Shown here in pieces: positions 18,679-29,818 of a stretch of DNA of 64,000 nt. The notes beneath the pieces were generated by a model. That model was not told the DNA's origin. It saw only the letters and a program-made list of their open reading frames with translations, and ran no database searches. How positions within the stretch are numbered: position 1 is the stretch's first letter; each line of letters begins with the position of its first letter. Source of the stretch: Caulobacter ginsengisoli (GTDB lineage: Bacteria > Pseudomonadota > Alphaproteobacteria > Caulobacterales > Caulobacteraceae); contig NZ_JAUSVS010000005.1 of NCBI RefSeq assembly GCF_030814835.1, forward strand, positions 124,001 to 188,000. Direction: 5' to 3'. A program made the position numbers and the translations under genes.

Positions 18679-19868
18679 GTCAGCTCCTCCGAGGAGTAGC
18701 CCAGGATTTCGCGGGCGATGATCAGCCGCTGGATCTGGCCGGTGCCCTCGTAGATGTCGCTGATGCGGCCATCGCGCAGGAACTTCTCGACCAGGTGGTC
18801 ATGGCTGACCGACATGCCGCCCAGCACGTCCATGGCCGCCTGCGGGATGGTGCGGCAGACCTCGCCGCCCTTGGCCTTGCAGACCGAGCTTTCCAGGTTG
18901 TTGGGCTGCTTGACGTCGCTGAGCCAGGCCGCGTGCAGCACAGTCAGGGCCGCGGCCTCGGTGTCGGCCTCCATCTCGATCAGCTTCTGCTCGACCGCCG
19001 AGCGGTTGCGGAAGCTCTTTCCCCAATCGACCTCGACCCCTTCCTTGGCCATCTCGGCCTTGGCGAACTCCAGCGCCCCCTTGGCCTTGGCGACGCCGCC
19101 GCTGGCCACGGCCGGGCGGGTCATGTTGAAGGTCTTCATCACCCCCTTGTAGCCGGCCGAGCCGCCGTCCTTGGGCACGGTCTCGTCGCCGCCCAGCAGG
19201 GCGTCGCGCGGCACACGGCAGTCGACGAAGGCGTAGGCGGCGGTGTCCGACGCCCGGATGCCCAGCTTCTTCTCCTGGCGCACCAGCTTGAAGCCGGGGG
19301 CGTCCTTGAGCACCAGAAAGGACTTGATCCCCGCCCGGCCGGCCGACTTGTCGATGGTCGCCCAGACGATGGCCCCGTCGGCCTTGACCCCGTCGGTGAC
19401 GAAGATCTTGTCGCCGTTGATCACCCATTCGTCGCCGTCCAGGCGGGCGGTGGTCTGGATGGCCTTGGTGTCGGAGCCGACGCCGGGCTCGGTGATCGAC
19501 ATGGCCAGGAACAGGTTGCCCCATTTGGCCTTCTGTTCCGGCGTGCCGGCCGACTGCAGGGCGGCGTTGCCGAGGCCCGACGCCCGGCCCTGCGGCATGG
19601 CCAGCCCCAGGCCCCGCACCACGCCGCTGGTCGAGCCGCGGGCGATGCTGACGGCCATCATCAGGGTCATCATCGGGGTGTCGCCCGGCTCGCGCTGACC
19701 GAACAGCGGGAAGACCTCCTCGAAGCCGCGCTCGCCTTCCAGACGGTCGGGCGGGGTCTCATGCTCGTGGTCCTCGTAGTAGCGGGTGTGACGGGTCGTG
19801 GATTCACCAACCTCGACGACCTTGTCGAGGATCTGCTGGTCGATGGCGGAGAAGCGGAAGTCAGCCAT
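18675..19868 (-). CDS. acyl-CoA dehydrogenase
   Basis: 397 residues. Family signatures: NLFLAMSITEPGVGSDTKAIQTTARLDGDEWVINGDKIFVTDGVKADG (about 116-163), VPRDALLG, and the C-terminal VLGGMSVSHDHLVEKFLRDGRISDIYEGTGQIQRLIIAREILGY block with the EGTGQIQ FAD-contact motif. GGAGAG lies upstream of the ATG. It follows a second acyl-CoA dehydrogenase gene by 12 bases and overlaps the OYE gene. Adjacent paired genes of this type sometimes encode mixed (alpha2beta2) enzymes in steroid side-chain catabolism; whether that applies here is inference. Confidence 0.9.
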   Translation of the reverse strand: MADFRFSAIDQQILDKVVEVGESTTRHTRYYEDHEHETPPDRLEGERGFEEVFPLFGQREPGDTPMMTLMMAVSIARGSTSGVVRGLGLAMPQGRASGLGNAALQSAGTPEQKAKWGNLFLAMSITEPGVGSDTKAIQTTARLDGDEWVINGDKIFVTDGVKADGAIVWATIDKSAGRAGIKSFLVLKDAPGFKLVRQEKKLGIRASDTAAYAFVDCRVPRDALLGGDETVPKDGGSAGYKGVMKTFNMTRPAVASGGVAKAKGALEFAKAEMAKEGVEVDWGKSFRNRSAVEQKLIEMEADTEAAALTVLHAAWLSDVKQPNNLESSVCKAKGGEVCRTIPQAAMDVLGGMSVSHDHLVEKFLRDGRISDIYEGTGQIQRLIIAREILGYSSEELT

Positions 19869-19880
19869 GATCGTCTCTCC

Positions 19881-20972
19881 TCAGACCGAGACCGGACCGT
19901 CGAGGACGGTCAGGGTGCGGGCGTTGCGCAGCCACATCTCCAGCGGCAGCTCGCGGATGAAGCCGTGGCCGCCGAAGATCTGCAGGGCGTCGTCGGCGAT
20001 CTTCACGGCCTTGCGGCGGACGTAGTCCTGGGCCAGCACGCTGGCCTTGGCCGCGCCCGGATCGTCGTGCTCGAGCAGGCTGGCGGCCTTCCAGACCATC
20101 CAGCGCATCGCCTCGCACTCGATATGCATGTCGGCCAGCATGAAGGCGATCGACTGCTTCTTGCCGATCGGTTCGCCGAACGCCACCCGCTCCTTGGCGT
20201 AGGGGATGGCGAAGTCCGTGGCCTGGCGCGACACGCCCACGGCCAGGGCGGCGGCGCCGACCCGGGCCTGGTTGACCAGCTTCTGGGCGTCGACCGCTAC
20301 CTTGGCCGAGCCGGGCAGTTCGACGTCGGCTAGGGTGACCCTGGCCTGGGGCAGGGGCTTGAGACCCATGCTGCCGCTCTCGGCGGACACGGTCAGGCCG
20401 GCCGCCTCGCGCGGGACGATGAAGGCGGCGGTTTCGCCGGTGTCGACATCGCGGGCCATGACCAGGAAGACCTCGGCCCGATCGCCCAGCGGCACGAGGC
20501 GCTTCTCGCCGGAGACCACCCAGCCGTTGCCGCTGCGCAGGGCGGTGGTCCGCTCGGATTCGGCGGCGAACCCGAACTGGCTCTCCTGCAGGGCGAGACT
20601 CGCCGCCACTGGCACAGAGCCCGCAAAGCGCGGCAGATACTCCGCCTTCTGCTCCTCGCTGCCGAAATCGATCAGCGCCCCCACGAACTGGCCCGGCGCC
20701 ATGATCGCCGCCCCCTGGCTGGCGCAGCCGCCGCCCAGGGCCTCCAGCGCCACGGCGTTGGTGATCGAGGACCGCGCCATGCCGCCGCCGCCATAGGCCT
20801 CCGGAATGGCCGCGGCGATCAGGCCGAAGTCCCAGCCCTGCCGGATGATGTCGTCCGGCACGACGCCGGCCTCGTCGATGGCCCGCGCGCCCGGCGCCAG
20901 CACATCCCGTGCGAAGCCCTGCAGGCTGTCGCGGATCATGGTCTGCTCTTCGTCGAGCGCAAATGAGATCAT
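19881..20972 (-). CDS. acyl-CoA dehydrogenase
   Basis: 363 residues from the ATG at 20972 (GGGAGG 5 bases before). Starts ISFALDEEQTMIRDSLQGFARDVLAPG as in the family. The middle signature is unusual (SLALQESQFGFAAESERTTALRSGNGWVVSGEKRLVP) and lacks the TEP motif. The C-terminus has AFGEPIGKKQSIAFMLADMHIECEAMRWMVWKAA and DDALQIFGGHGFIRELPLEMWLRNARTLTV. The divergent N-terminal half and tight linkage to the next dehydrogenase support a partner-subunit role. First gene of the operon that runs through the OYE gene; the promoter lies in the 132-bp gap shared with the P450 gene. Confidence 0.88.
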   Translation of the reverse strand: MISFALDEEQTMIRDSLQGFARDVLAPGARAIDEAGVVPDDIIRQGWDFGLIAAAIPEAYGGGGMARSSITNAVALEALGGGCASQGAAIMAPGQFVGALIDFGSEEQKAEYLPRFAGSVPVAASLALQESQFGFAAESERTTALRSGNGWVVSGEKRLVPLGDRAEVFLVMARDVDTGETAAFIVPREAAGLTVSAESGSMGLKPLPQARVTLADVELPGSAKVAVDAQKLVNQARVGAAALAVGVSRQATDFAIPYAKERVAFGEPIGKKQSIAFMLADMHIECEAMRWMVWKAASLLEHDDPGAAKASVLAQDYVRRKAVKIADDALQIFGGHGFIRELPLEMWLRNARTLTVLDGPVSV

Positions 20973-21039
20973 GGGGCCTCCCGTTCCCTCAGCCATCGCA
21001 GAGCGACCGCGCGGAAATCAAGCCCGAAGCGCAAAGTTA

Positions 21040-21077
21040 TTGCCCGAAGGCCCGCCTTGGCGTTTGCTGGCGGGCAA
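21040..21077. promoter_or_regulatory. inverted repeat between divergent dehydrogenase and P450 genes
   Basis: TTGCCCG (21040-21046) and CGGGCAA (21071-21077) are perfect inverted copies 24 bases apart. A second nested pair is GCCCGCC (21050-21056) and GGCGGGC (21069-21075). They lie 28-65 bases before the P450 start within the shared 132-bp control region, so an operator is plausible. No regulator gene is adjacent. Confidence 0.3.
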
Positions 21078-21104
21078 AGATGACCTCGAGGAAGGAGGCG
21101 ACCG

Positions 21105-22352
21105 ATGGCTGATGGCGCGATGAAGCCGGCTGGGGAGGCCTGGACGACGCCGCTGGAGGATCTCCACCCCGGCGACCCCGACCTCTTCCTCAACGACGCC
21201 CACTGGCCCTATTTCGAGCGGCTGCGCGCCGAGGCCCCCATCCACTGGTGCAAGGACAGCGAGTTCGGGCCCTACTGGTCGGTGACCCGCTACAACGACA
21301 TCATGGCCATCGACACCAACCACCAGGTGTTCAGCTCCGAGGCGGCCCTGGGCGGCATCACCATCCGCGACGCCCCGCCGGACCTGCGGCGGCCCAGCTT
21401 CATCGCCATGGACCCGCCGCGCCACGACGTGCAGCGCAAGACGGTCAGCCCCATCGTCTCGCCGGCCAACCTGCACCAGATGGAGCCGATCATCCGCGGG
21501 CGGGTGCAGACCATCCTGGATGGCCTGCCGATCGGCGAGACCTTCGACTGGGTGGACCGGGTGTCGATCGAGCTGACCACCCAGATGCTGGCGACGCTGT
21601 TCGATTTCCCGTTCGAGGAGCGGCGCCGGCTGACCCGCTGGTCGGATGTCGCCACCTCGCTGCCCATGCCCGGCGGCATCGTCGAGACCGAGGAGGAACG
21701 CCAGGCCGAGCTGCTGGAATGCCTGGCCTGTTTCACCGGGCTGTGGAACCAGCGGGTGAACGCCCCGCCGGCCGGCGACCTGGTCTCGATGATGGCCCAT
21801 GGCGAGGCCACCCGCGACATGAGCCCTGACGAATATCTGGGCAACATCATCCTCTTGATCGTCGGCGGCAACGACACCACCCGCAACTCGATCTCGGGCG
21901 GCGTGCTGGCGCTGAACCGCTTCCCGGAGGAATACGCCAAGCTGCGGGCCAACCCGGACCTGATCACCTCCATGGTGCCCGAGATCATCCGCTGGCAGAC
22001 CCCGCTGGCCCATATGCGCCGCACCGCGCTGGAGGACTACGAGATCGGCGGCCAGACCATCAAGAAGGGCGACAAGGTCGTCATGTGGTACGTCTCGGGC
22101 AACCGCGACGGCGAAATGATCGACAACCCCGACGCCTTCATCATCGACCGCGAACGGCCCCGGCAGCACCTGTCGTTCGGGTTCGGCATCCACCGCTGCG
22201 TGGGAAACCGCCTGGCCGAGCTGCAGCTGAAGATCGTCTGGGAAGAGATTCTCAAGCGCTGGAGTTTCGTCGAGGTGATGGGCGAACCCAGGCGGGTCAG
22301 GTCCAGCTTCGTGAAGGGGTATGAGACCTTGCCGGTGCGGATAACGGTGTAA
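21105..22352 (+). CDS. cytochrome P450, CYP153-like
   Basis: 415 residues. Visible P450 elements: I-helix GGNDTTRN (254-261), ExxR as EIIR (293-296) and the heme loop FGFGIHRCVG (358-367) with Cys365. The stretches EIIRWQTPLAHMRRTA, WYVSGNRD and HLSFGFGIHRCVGNRLAELQL are characteristic of CYP153, bacterial terminal hydroxylases of medium-chain alkanes and fatty acids. GAAGGAGG precedes the ATG. CYP153 needs a ferredoxin and ferredoxin reductase; neither is adjacent, so they must be elsewhere. It probably feeds alcohols or omega-hydroxy acids into the surrounding oxidation genes. The family call is firm at P450 level and good at CYP153 level. Confidence 0.9.
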   Translation: MADGAMKPAGEAWTTPLEDLHPGDPDLFLNDAHWPYFERLRAEAPIHWCKDSEFGPYWSVTRYNDIMAIDTNHQVFSSEAALGGITIRDAPPDLRRPSFIAMDPPRHDVQRKTVSPIVSPANLHQMEPIIRGRVQTILDGLPIGETFDWVDRVSIELTTQMLATLFDFPFEERRRLTRWSDVATSLPMPGGIVETEEERQAELLECLACFTGLWNQRVNAPPAGDLVSMMAHGEATRDMSPDEYLGNIILLIVGGNDTTRNSISGGVLALNRFPEEYAKLRANPDLITSMVPEIIRWQTPLAHMRRTALEDYEIGGQTIKKGDKVVMWYVSGNRDGEMIDNPDAFIIDRERPRQHLSFGFGIHRCVGNRLAELQLKIVWEEILKRWSFVEVMGEPRRVRSSFVKGYETLPVRITV

Positions 22353-22358
22353 GGGTAA

Positions 22359-22496
22359 AACTCCCTCCCCTTTATGGGGAGGGACAGGCGTCGAAGACGC
22401 CAGGGTGGGGCACGGCGGTTCAGGCGAATCGCCCGGCGTGGGTTCCCCACCCGGGTCGCTGACGCGACCGTCCCTCCCCATAAAGGGGAGGGAGTT
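22359..22496. repeat. REPIN-like element, CTCCCTCCCC/GGGGAGGGAG family
   Basis: The left arm (22359-22410) and right arm (22445-22496) are inverted copies. Each has a hairpin CCCTCCCCTTTATGGGGAGGG, a small second palindrome and CCCCACCC/GGGTGGGG. It lies between the convergent P450 and msrA genes. Confidence 0.8.
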
Positions 22497-22505
22497 AGAA
22501 CCGAG

Positions 22506-23021
22506 CTAGCTCGCCTTCGCCCGCACCGGCAGCTTCCAGCCCGGCCGCACGAAGTGGCAGGTGTAGCCGTTGGGGATGCGTTCCAGGTAGTCCTGGTGCT
22601 CGGGCTCGGCCTCCCAGAAGGGGCCGGCCGGGGTGACTTCGGTCACCGCCTTGCCGGGCCAGAGGCCCGAGGCGTCGACGTCGGCGATGGTGTCTTCGGC
22701 GACGCGCTTCTGCTCGTCGCTCAGATAGAAGATGGCCGAGCGGTAGCTGGTGCCGATGTCGTTGCCCTGGCGGTTCTTCGTCGACGGGTCGTGGATCTGG
22801 AAGAAGAATTCCAGGATGTCGCGGTAGGAGATGACGGCCGGATCGAAGACGATCTCCACCGCCTCGGCGTGCGTGCCGTGGTTGCGGTAGGTGGCGTTGA
22901 GGACGTCGCCGCCCGAATAGCCGACCCGGGTCTTGATCACGCCGGGCATCTTGCGGATCAGGTCCTGCACGCCCCAGAAGCAGCCGCCGGCGAGGATGGC
23001 GGTTTCGGTGGTTGCGGCCAT
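22506..23021 (-). CDS. msrA: peptide-methionine (S)-S-oxide reductase MsrA
   Basis: 171 residues from the ATG at 23021 with AAGGAG upstream. The catalytic motif GCFWG is at 13-17 with nucleophile Cys14. Other family blocks are [58 protein letters not shown] and the C-terminal YTCHF with a possible resolving Cys. The enzyme repairs oxidised methionine (S-epimer) in proteins with thioredoxin as reductant, in the cytoplasm as no signal peptide is present. It seems to be a lone housekeeping gene inside the catabolic region. Confidence 0.95.
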   Translation of the reverse strand: MAATTETAILAGGCFWGVQDLIRKMPGVIKTRVGYSGGDVLNATYRNHGTHAEAVEIVFDPAVISYRDILEFFFQIHDPSTKNRQGNDIGTSYRSAIFYLSDEQKRVAEDTIADVDASGLWPGKAVTEVTPAGPFWEAEPEHQDYLERIPNGYTCHFVRPGWKLPVRAKAS

Positions 23022-23144
23022 GACGGTCTCCTTGGGGTTGGTCGGGTGCAAGATAGGCGCTCGGTGGCGATCTTCCAGCCCTAAGCTCTGGCCTTCCCCA
23101 ACGCCAAGCGGCCAGACTGGTTCGAAATCTGTCTGGAGGCCCGC

Positions 23145-24371
23145 ATGAACATCGACTGGAGCGCCGAGGACATCGCCTTCCGGGAGGAGGTCCGCGCCTT
23201 CCTGGCGCAGAGCCTGACCGACGAGCTGCGCAAGGCCGGCTCCAGCCTGACCAGCGTCTATGCCGACTACCGCATCGGCATGGCCTGGCAGCGCATCCTC
23301 AACAAGCGGGGCTGGGCGGCGCCGGCCTGGCCGGTGGAATTCGGCGGCTGCGGCTGGTCGGTCAGCCAGCGCTATATCTTCGCCACCGAGCTGGCGGCGG
23401 CCGGGGCGCCGCCGACCTCGCCGATGGGGATCGGCATGTGCGGGCCGGTGCTGATCGGGCATGGGACCAAGGAGCAGCAGGACTACTTCCTGCCCCGCAT
23501 GCTCAACGGCGACGACTTCTGGTGCCAGGGCTATTCCGAGCCGCAGTCGGGCTCGGACCTGGCCACCCTGCAGATGAGTGCGGTCGAGGACGGCGAGGAC
23601 TTCATCTGCACCGGCCACAAGCTGTGGACGACCCATGCCCATGAGGCCAACTGGATCTTCTGCCTGGTCCGAACGGCCCGCGAGGAGATCCCGCAGAAGG
23701 GCATCACCTTCCTGCTGATCGACATGACCAGCCCGGGCGTGGAGGTCACCCCCATCGTCTCGCTGTCGGGCGAGCACATCCAGAACCACGTCTTCTTCAC
23801 CGACGTGCGCGTGCCCAGGAAGAATGCCGTCGGCCCCATCGGCCAGGGCTGGACCGTGGCCAAGCACCTGATGCAGTTCGAGCGCGGCGGCGGGGTGGCC
23901 AGCCCGGGCATGAAGGCGCGGCTGGCCAAGGCGGCGCGCATCCTCAACGCCCAGTTCCCCGACCGCTCGGACGGCGAGGGCATCGCCCTGCGCCGGCAGC
24001 TGGCCGAGGCGGCTGTGCAGGTCGAGGCGCTGGAGGCCATCGAGTTTCGGGTGATGTCGGCCCTGTCGGTCGGCAGCGCGCCAGGGCCGGAATCCTCCAT
24101 CCTCAAGACCGTCGGCACCGAGCTCAGCCAGCGGCTGACCGAGATCGCCCTGACGGCGGCCGGCGCCTATGCCGGGGTCTACCAGCCGCACATGGTCTCG
24201 CCGGGCGGCCCGACCCCAGGGTTCACGCCGCCGCCGCAGAAGGACGGGGTCGGACCCGAGTACAGCTGGACGGTGGCGGCCAAATATCTCAACGACCGGG
24301 CCGGCTCGATCTATGCCGGGACCAATGAGATCCAGCGCAACATCATGGCCAAGGCGGTGCTGGGGCTGTGA
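23145..24371 (+). CDS. acyl-CoA dehydrogenase
   Basis: 408 residues. N-terminal helical domain, then [44 protein letters not shown] (about 127-170), THIVSL-like strand, [19 protein letters not shown], and the C-terminal [26 protein letters not shown] with the AGTNEIQ motif. It resembles the larger FadE-type dehydrogenases of sterol and branched-acid breakdown. The stop overlaps the GTG of the hydrolase gene (GTGA), so the two are translationally coupled. This is the fourth such dehydrogenase in 10 kb. Substrate unknown. Confidence 0.9.
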   Translation: MNIDWSAEDIAFREEVRAFLAQSLTDELRKAGSSLTSVYADYRIGMAWQRILNKRGWAAPAWPVEFGGCGWSVSQRYIFATELAAAGAPPTSPMGIGMCGPVLIGHGTKEQQDYFLPRMLNGDDFWCQGYSEPQSGSDLATLQMSAVEDGEDFICTGHKLWTTHAHEANWIFCLVRTAREEIPQKGITFLLIDMTSPGVEVTPIVSLSGEHIQNHVFFTDVRVPRKNAVGPIGQGWTVAKHLMQFERGGGVASPGMKARLAKAARILNAQFPDRSDGEGIALRRQLAEAAVQVEALEAIEFRVMSALSVGSAPGPESSILKTVGTELSQRLTEIALTAAGAYAGVYQPHMVSPGGPTPGFTPPPQKDGVGPEYSWTVAAKYLNDRAGSIYAGTNEIQRNIMAKAVLGL

Positions 24372-25207
24372 GCAGGCATCATTTCATCGGCAAGGACGGC
24401 CTCACCCTGGCGGCCGACCATCACGGGCCGGCGGACGGAGCGCCGGTGCTGCTGCTGCACGGCGGCGGCCAGACCCGGCATGCCTGGGGCGCGACGGCGC
24501 GGATGCTGGCGGAGCGCGGCTATCACGCCATCGCCATGGACCTGCGCGGCCATGGCGACAGCGGCTGGTCGCCCGAGGGTGACTATGGCCTGATGACCTT
24601 CGGGGCGGACGTCAGCGCCGCTATCGAGAGCATCGGCCGGCCGGTCGTGCTGGTCGGCGCCTCGCTCGGCGGCATGGCCTCGCTGCTGGCCTCGGCCAAG
24701 GCCGCGCCGGGCCAGGTGCGCGCGCTGATCCTGGTCGATATCACCCCGGTCCCACGTCCGTCGGGCGCCGACGGCATCCGGGGCTTCATGAGCGCCAGCC
24801 CAAACGGCTTCGCCGACCTGGACGAGGTCGCCGACGCCGTGGCGGCCTACCTGCCCCACCGCCGCCGGCCCAGCGATCCGCGCGGCCTGATGAAGAACCT
24901 GCGCGAGCGTGACGGGCGGCTCTACTGGCACTGGGACCCGGCCTTCATCGAGGGCACGTTCCAGGATCGCAGCCTGACCACCAACGCCATGGCCGAGGGG
25001 GCGCGGGCCATTACGGCGCCGACCCTGCTGGTGCGCGGCGAGAACAGTGAACTGGTGGGACCGGAGGACGTCGTCGCCTTCCGCCAGATCATGCCCCATG
25101 CCGAGATCATCACCGTCCCCGGCGCGCGGCACATGGTGGCCGGCGACCAGAACACCGAGTTCGGGGCGGCCCTACTGGACTATGTCCAGCGCATCGCCCC
25201 GGCCTGA
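24368..25207 (+). CDS. alpha/beta hydrolase
   Basis: 279 residues starting at GTG. Alpha/beta-hydrolase fold with oxyanion motif [10 protein letters not shown] (31-40), nucleophile elbow GASLGG (Ser99), the strand-6 block [19 protein letters not shown], where the acid residue is expected, and His in PGARHMV near residue 256. No signal peptide. Coupled to an acyl-CoA dehydrogenase; it could open lactones or esters produced by the Baeyer-Villiger enzymes. The last 36 bases overlap, tail to tail, with the end of the convergent transporter gene. Confidence 0.88.
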   Translation: MSRHHFIGKDGLTLAADHHGPADGAPVLLLHGGGQTRHAWGATARMLAERGYHAIAMDLRGHGDSGWSPEGDYGLMTFGADVSAAIESIGRPVVLVGASLGGMASLLASAKAAPGQVRALILVDITPVPRPSGADGIRGFMSASPNGFADLDEVADAVAAYLPHRRRPSDPRGLMKNLRERDGRLYWHWDPAFIEGTFQDRSLTTNAMAEGARAITAPTLLVRGENSELVGPEDVVAFRQIMPHAEIITVPGARHMVAGDQNTEFGAALLDYVQRIAPA

Positions 25208-26542
25208 ATCCTTCAGCTCCAGCTGGCGGCGGATCTCGTCATGGGCGGCCTGGTCCAGCCTGTGGCCGCGCAGCACCGCCGCGCCGATCAGGGCCAGGAC
25301 GGCGGGGGCCAGGGCGAAGGTCAGGGAGAGGGCCAGCAGCGCCTGGCCGTTGTTGGCCGCGCCCAGCCTGGCCTCGAAGCCGAAGTCCTTCAGCAGGTTG
25401 GCGGCCAGGAAGACGGCGGCGGCCGAGCCGATCTTCACCGTGCCGCTGAGCAGGCCGAACAAGAGGCCACTGCGGTCGACGCCGCTGGCCAGCCGCTCCT
25501 CGTCGGCGATATCGGCCATCATGGCCCGCAGCAGGATATTGGCGGCCGCGAAGGGCACGCCGGCCAGGGTCATGGTGATCACGCCCCAGATCAGCCCGTG
25601 CGGGGCGATCAGCACCGAGCCCTGGGCGACGGCATAGGCGACAGCGGCGATGGCCAGGGCGTTGTGCTTGCCGATCCTCTGCCCCAACCGGCTCCACAGC
25701 GGCGCCCCCGCCAGGCCGCCGGCGAAATAGAGCAGCAGCAAGAGGCCCGCGGCCGAGCGGTCATAGCCGCGCATCGCCTCGAAATAGAAGAAGAACAGGG
25801 TGCCGCCGATCACCGGCCCGGTCTGCAGCAGGATGTCGACCGCCAGCAACCGCAGCACCGAGGGCCGCCGGATCAGGGCCAGATACTGCCGCAGCCGGGG
25901 CGGCTGATGATGGGGCGGGGCGGCCGGCTCGCGGACCGTCAGCAGGGCCAGCAGAACGGCCAGCGGCAGGCTGATCAGCACGAACCAGCCCATGGCCCGG
26001 ATGCCAGAGGCATAGTCCAGCCCGAAGCCGAACTTCATCATCGGCGGCATGGCCAGCACGATCAGCATGCCCAGCACCACGAAGCCCTGCCACCAGCCGA
26101 ACACCCGCGCCCGCTGGCTGTAGTCCGGGGCCAGCCGCGCCGCCCAGGTGACATGGGCCATGGTGGCCATGGACTGGCCCAGATAGCCCATGACCAGCCA
26201 GGTCAGGATGTAGGCGCCGTCGATGCCCGGCCGGGCCATGAACAGCATCCAGATGGCCAAAACGGCGATGGGCAGGCCGCCGACCAGCCAGGGCCGGAAG
26301 CGGCCGAATCGGGTGTTGGTCTTGTCGATCAAAAAGCCCAGGGCCGGGTCCAGCCAGAGATCGAACAACCGCACCATCGCGAAGGCGAAGCCGATGGCGC
26401 GCAGATCGACCCCCAGGTCCTTGGCGTAGTAGTTGGGCAGATAGACCGTCACCGGCATCAGCATGGCCGCCACCGGGATACAGGGCGCGGCGAAGGCGGC
26501 CAGACGCCAGGTCGAGAGCGGAGCGGTCTTGTCCTGGGGCAA
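25172..26542 (-). CDS. MFS transporter of the GPH (MelB-like) type
   Basis: 456 residues with about twelve hydrophobic segments. The GPH signature is clear between helices 2 and 3: DLWLDPALGFLIDKTNTRFGRFRPW (about 61-85). A central cytoplasmic loop (REPAAPPHHQPP) separates two six-helix halves. GPH carriers move sugars, glycosides or other small solutes with H+ or Na+. The start is TTG at 26542, with AAGGA upstream. The 3' end overlaps the alpha/beta-hydrolase gene by 36 bases in antisense. It lies between two catabolic genes, so uptake of a growth substrate is likely, though its identity is not evident. Confidence 0.85.
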   Translation of the reverse strand: MPQDKTAPLSTWRLAAFAAPCIPVAAMLMPVTVYLPNYYAKDLGVDLRAIGFAFAMVRLFDLWLDPALGFLIDKTNTRFGRFRPWLVGGLPIAVLAIWMLFMARPGIDGAYILTWLVMGYLGQSMATMAHVTWAARLAPDYSQRARVFGWWQGFVVLGMLIVLAMPPMMKFGFGLDYASGIRAMGWFVLISLPLAVLLALLTVREPAAPPHHQPPRLRQYLALIRRPSVLRLLAVDILLQTGPVIGGTLFFFYFEAMRGYDRSAAGLLLLLYFAGGLAGAPLWSRLGQRIGKHNALAIAAVAYAVAQGSVLIAPHGLIWGVITMTLAGVPFAAANILLRAMMADIADEERLASGVDRSGLLFGLLSGTVKIGSAAAVFLAANLLKDFGFEARLGAANNGQALLALSLTFALAPAVLALIGAAVLRGHRLDQAAHDEIRRQLELKDSGRGDALDIVQ

Positions 26543-26597
26543 TGTCGCGTCCTTTGCGGATCTGGTTGCAGGAGACCACAGGCCGGCCGGCTTGTGA

Positions 26598-28406
<1,809 letters not shown>

Positions 28407-28585
28407 CGGCGGGCTTTCGAAAACAGGGTATGCAACGGTCCTATCGGCGCCCCAACGGAATTCAAGCGGAATGTCCCGCGACCTGACGGCCCACCCGGCT
28501 TGAAAACCCCCGCCCGGCGTATCACAAGGCGAGGCCGGCGCGTCCCGAGGGGGGATCAGTAACGCGTCGCCGGCCCGGAGCCCCC

Positions 28586-29818
28586 ATGTCCGCCCCGCTC
28601 CCTGTCCGCTCGTCCGGCGACCACGCCGTCGCCATCGCCCAGGTCAACGCCCATCTCGACGCGCTCAGCGCCCGGTTCGTCTCGCGCCGCGCCCTGCTGG
28701 AACTGGTCATGCTGGGCCTGATCGCCCGCGAGCATGTGCTGCTGATCGGCCCGCCGGGCACCGGCAAGTCGGCCGTGGTCCACGCCATCGCCGGAGCGCT
28801 GGAGGCCCGGGCCTTCGAATATCTGATCGGCCGGTTCACCGAGCCCTCGGAGCTGTTCGGGGCGCTGGACCTCAACGCCCTGCGCGAGGGCCAGGTGCGG
28901 CCGGTGACCGCCGGCATGCTGCCCGAGGCCGATGTCGCCTTCCTGGACGAGATCTTCCTGGGCTCGACCGCCATCCTCAACACCCTCTTGAAGATCCTCA
29001 ACGAGCGGACCTATCGGCGCGGCCAGTTCAGCGTGATGACGCCGCTGATCTCCTGCATCGCCGCCTCCAACGCCATGCCCGAGGACCCGCTGCTGGCGGC
29101 CTTCGCCGACCGCTTCCTGATGACCATGTTCGTCGAGCCGGTGGGCGACCACGAGCTGACCGAGCTGATGCGCACCGGCTGGCGCCAGACCGCCGAGCCC
29201 GCCGAACCGATCCCGCCGCTGGGCCGGGGCGTGGTCGCCGAGCTGCACGAGGCGGCCCTGGCCATCGACCTGACCCCGATCCACGAGGCCTACGCCCATG
29301 TGGTGCGCAAGGTGCGGCTGGTCGGGGTGACCCTGACCGACCGCAAGATCGTCAAGGGCCAGACCCTGATCGCCGCCGCCGCCCTGCTGCGCGGCGCGAC
29401 CGCCGCCGGGCCCGAGGACCTGTGGCCGGTCACCTATCTGGTGCAGTCCCGGGCCCAGCAGGACGAGGTCCGCGAGGTGCTGGCCGTTGAGCTGAAGCAG
29501 AGCCGCAACCCGGTGCTGACCAACAGCGTCGCCCGGGCGACCTATGGCCCGACCGCCCATGCCGCCCACCTGACCGAGCAGGCCAGCCTGCTCTTGGAAT
29601 CGCGGCCGGCGCTGGCCACCGACAGCCTCTATGAGAGCTGGCTGGTGCGGGTCGAGACCATGCTGACCCGCATCGACGCGGCCTTCGACGCCAACACCAT
29701 TCCCCAGCACCTGCGGGCGGTGCGGGCGAGCCTGGAGGGCCTGCTCGAGGCCCATTCGAGCGGCCGGGTCCCGGACCTGACCGCCCCGGCCACGGTGGAA
29801 GACGACGAGGCGGACTGA
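28586..29818 (+). CDS. MoxR/RavA-type AAA+ ATPase of a ternary system
   Basis: 410 residues. AAA+ motifs: Walker A GPPGTGKS (55-62), Walker B VAFLDE (117-122), the MoxR helical insert FTEPSELFGALD, sensor 1 CIAASN (about 155-160) and the sensor-2 region. The layout matches RavA/MoxR chaperone-like ATPases that remodel proteins together with a vWA partner. First gene of a four-gene operon: the stop overlaps the next start by one base (TGATG). The 179-bp divergent gap to the Baeyer-Villiger gene must hold the promoter. Function in this system is inferred from the family: ATP-driven action on the vWA/propeller partners or their target. Confidence 0.9.
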   Translation: MSAPLPVRSSGDHAVAIAQVNAHLDALSARFVSRRALLELVMLGLIAREHVLLIGPPGTGKSAVVHAIAGALEARAFEYLIGRFTEPSELFGALDLNALREGQVRPVTAGMLPEADVAFLDEIFLGSTAILNTLLKILNERTYRRGQFSVMTPLISCIAASNAMPEDPLLAAFADRFLMTMFVEPVGDHELTELMRTGWRQTAEPAEPIPPLGRGVVAELHEAALAIDLTPIHEAYAHVVRKVRLVGVTLTDRKIVKGQTLIAAAALLRGATAAGPEDLWPVTYLVQSRAQQDEVREVLAVELKQSRNPVLTNSVARATYGPTAHAAHLTEQASLLLESRPALATDSLYESWLVRVETMLTRIDAAFDANTIPQHLRAVRASLEGLLEAHSSGRVPDLTAPATVEDDEAD

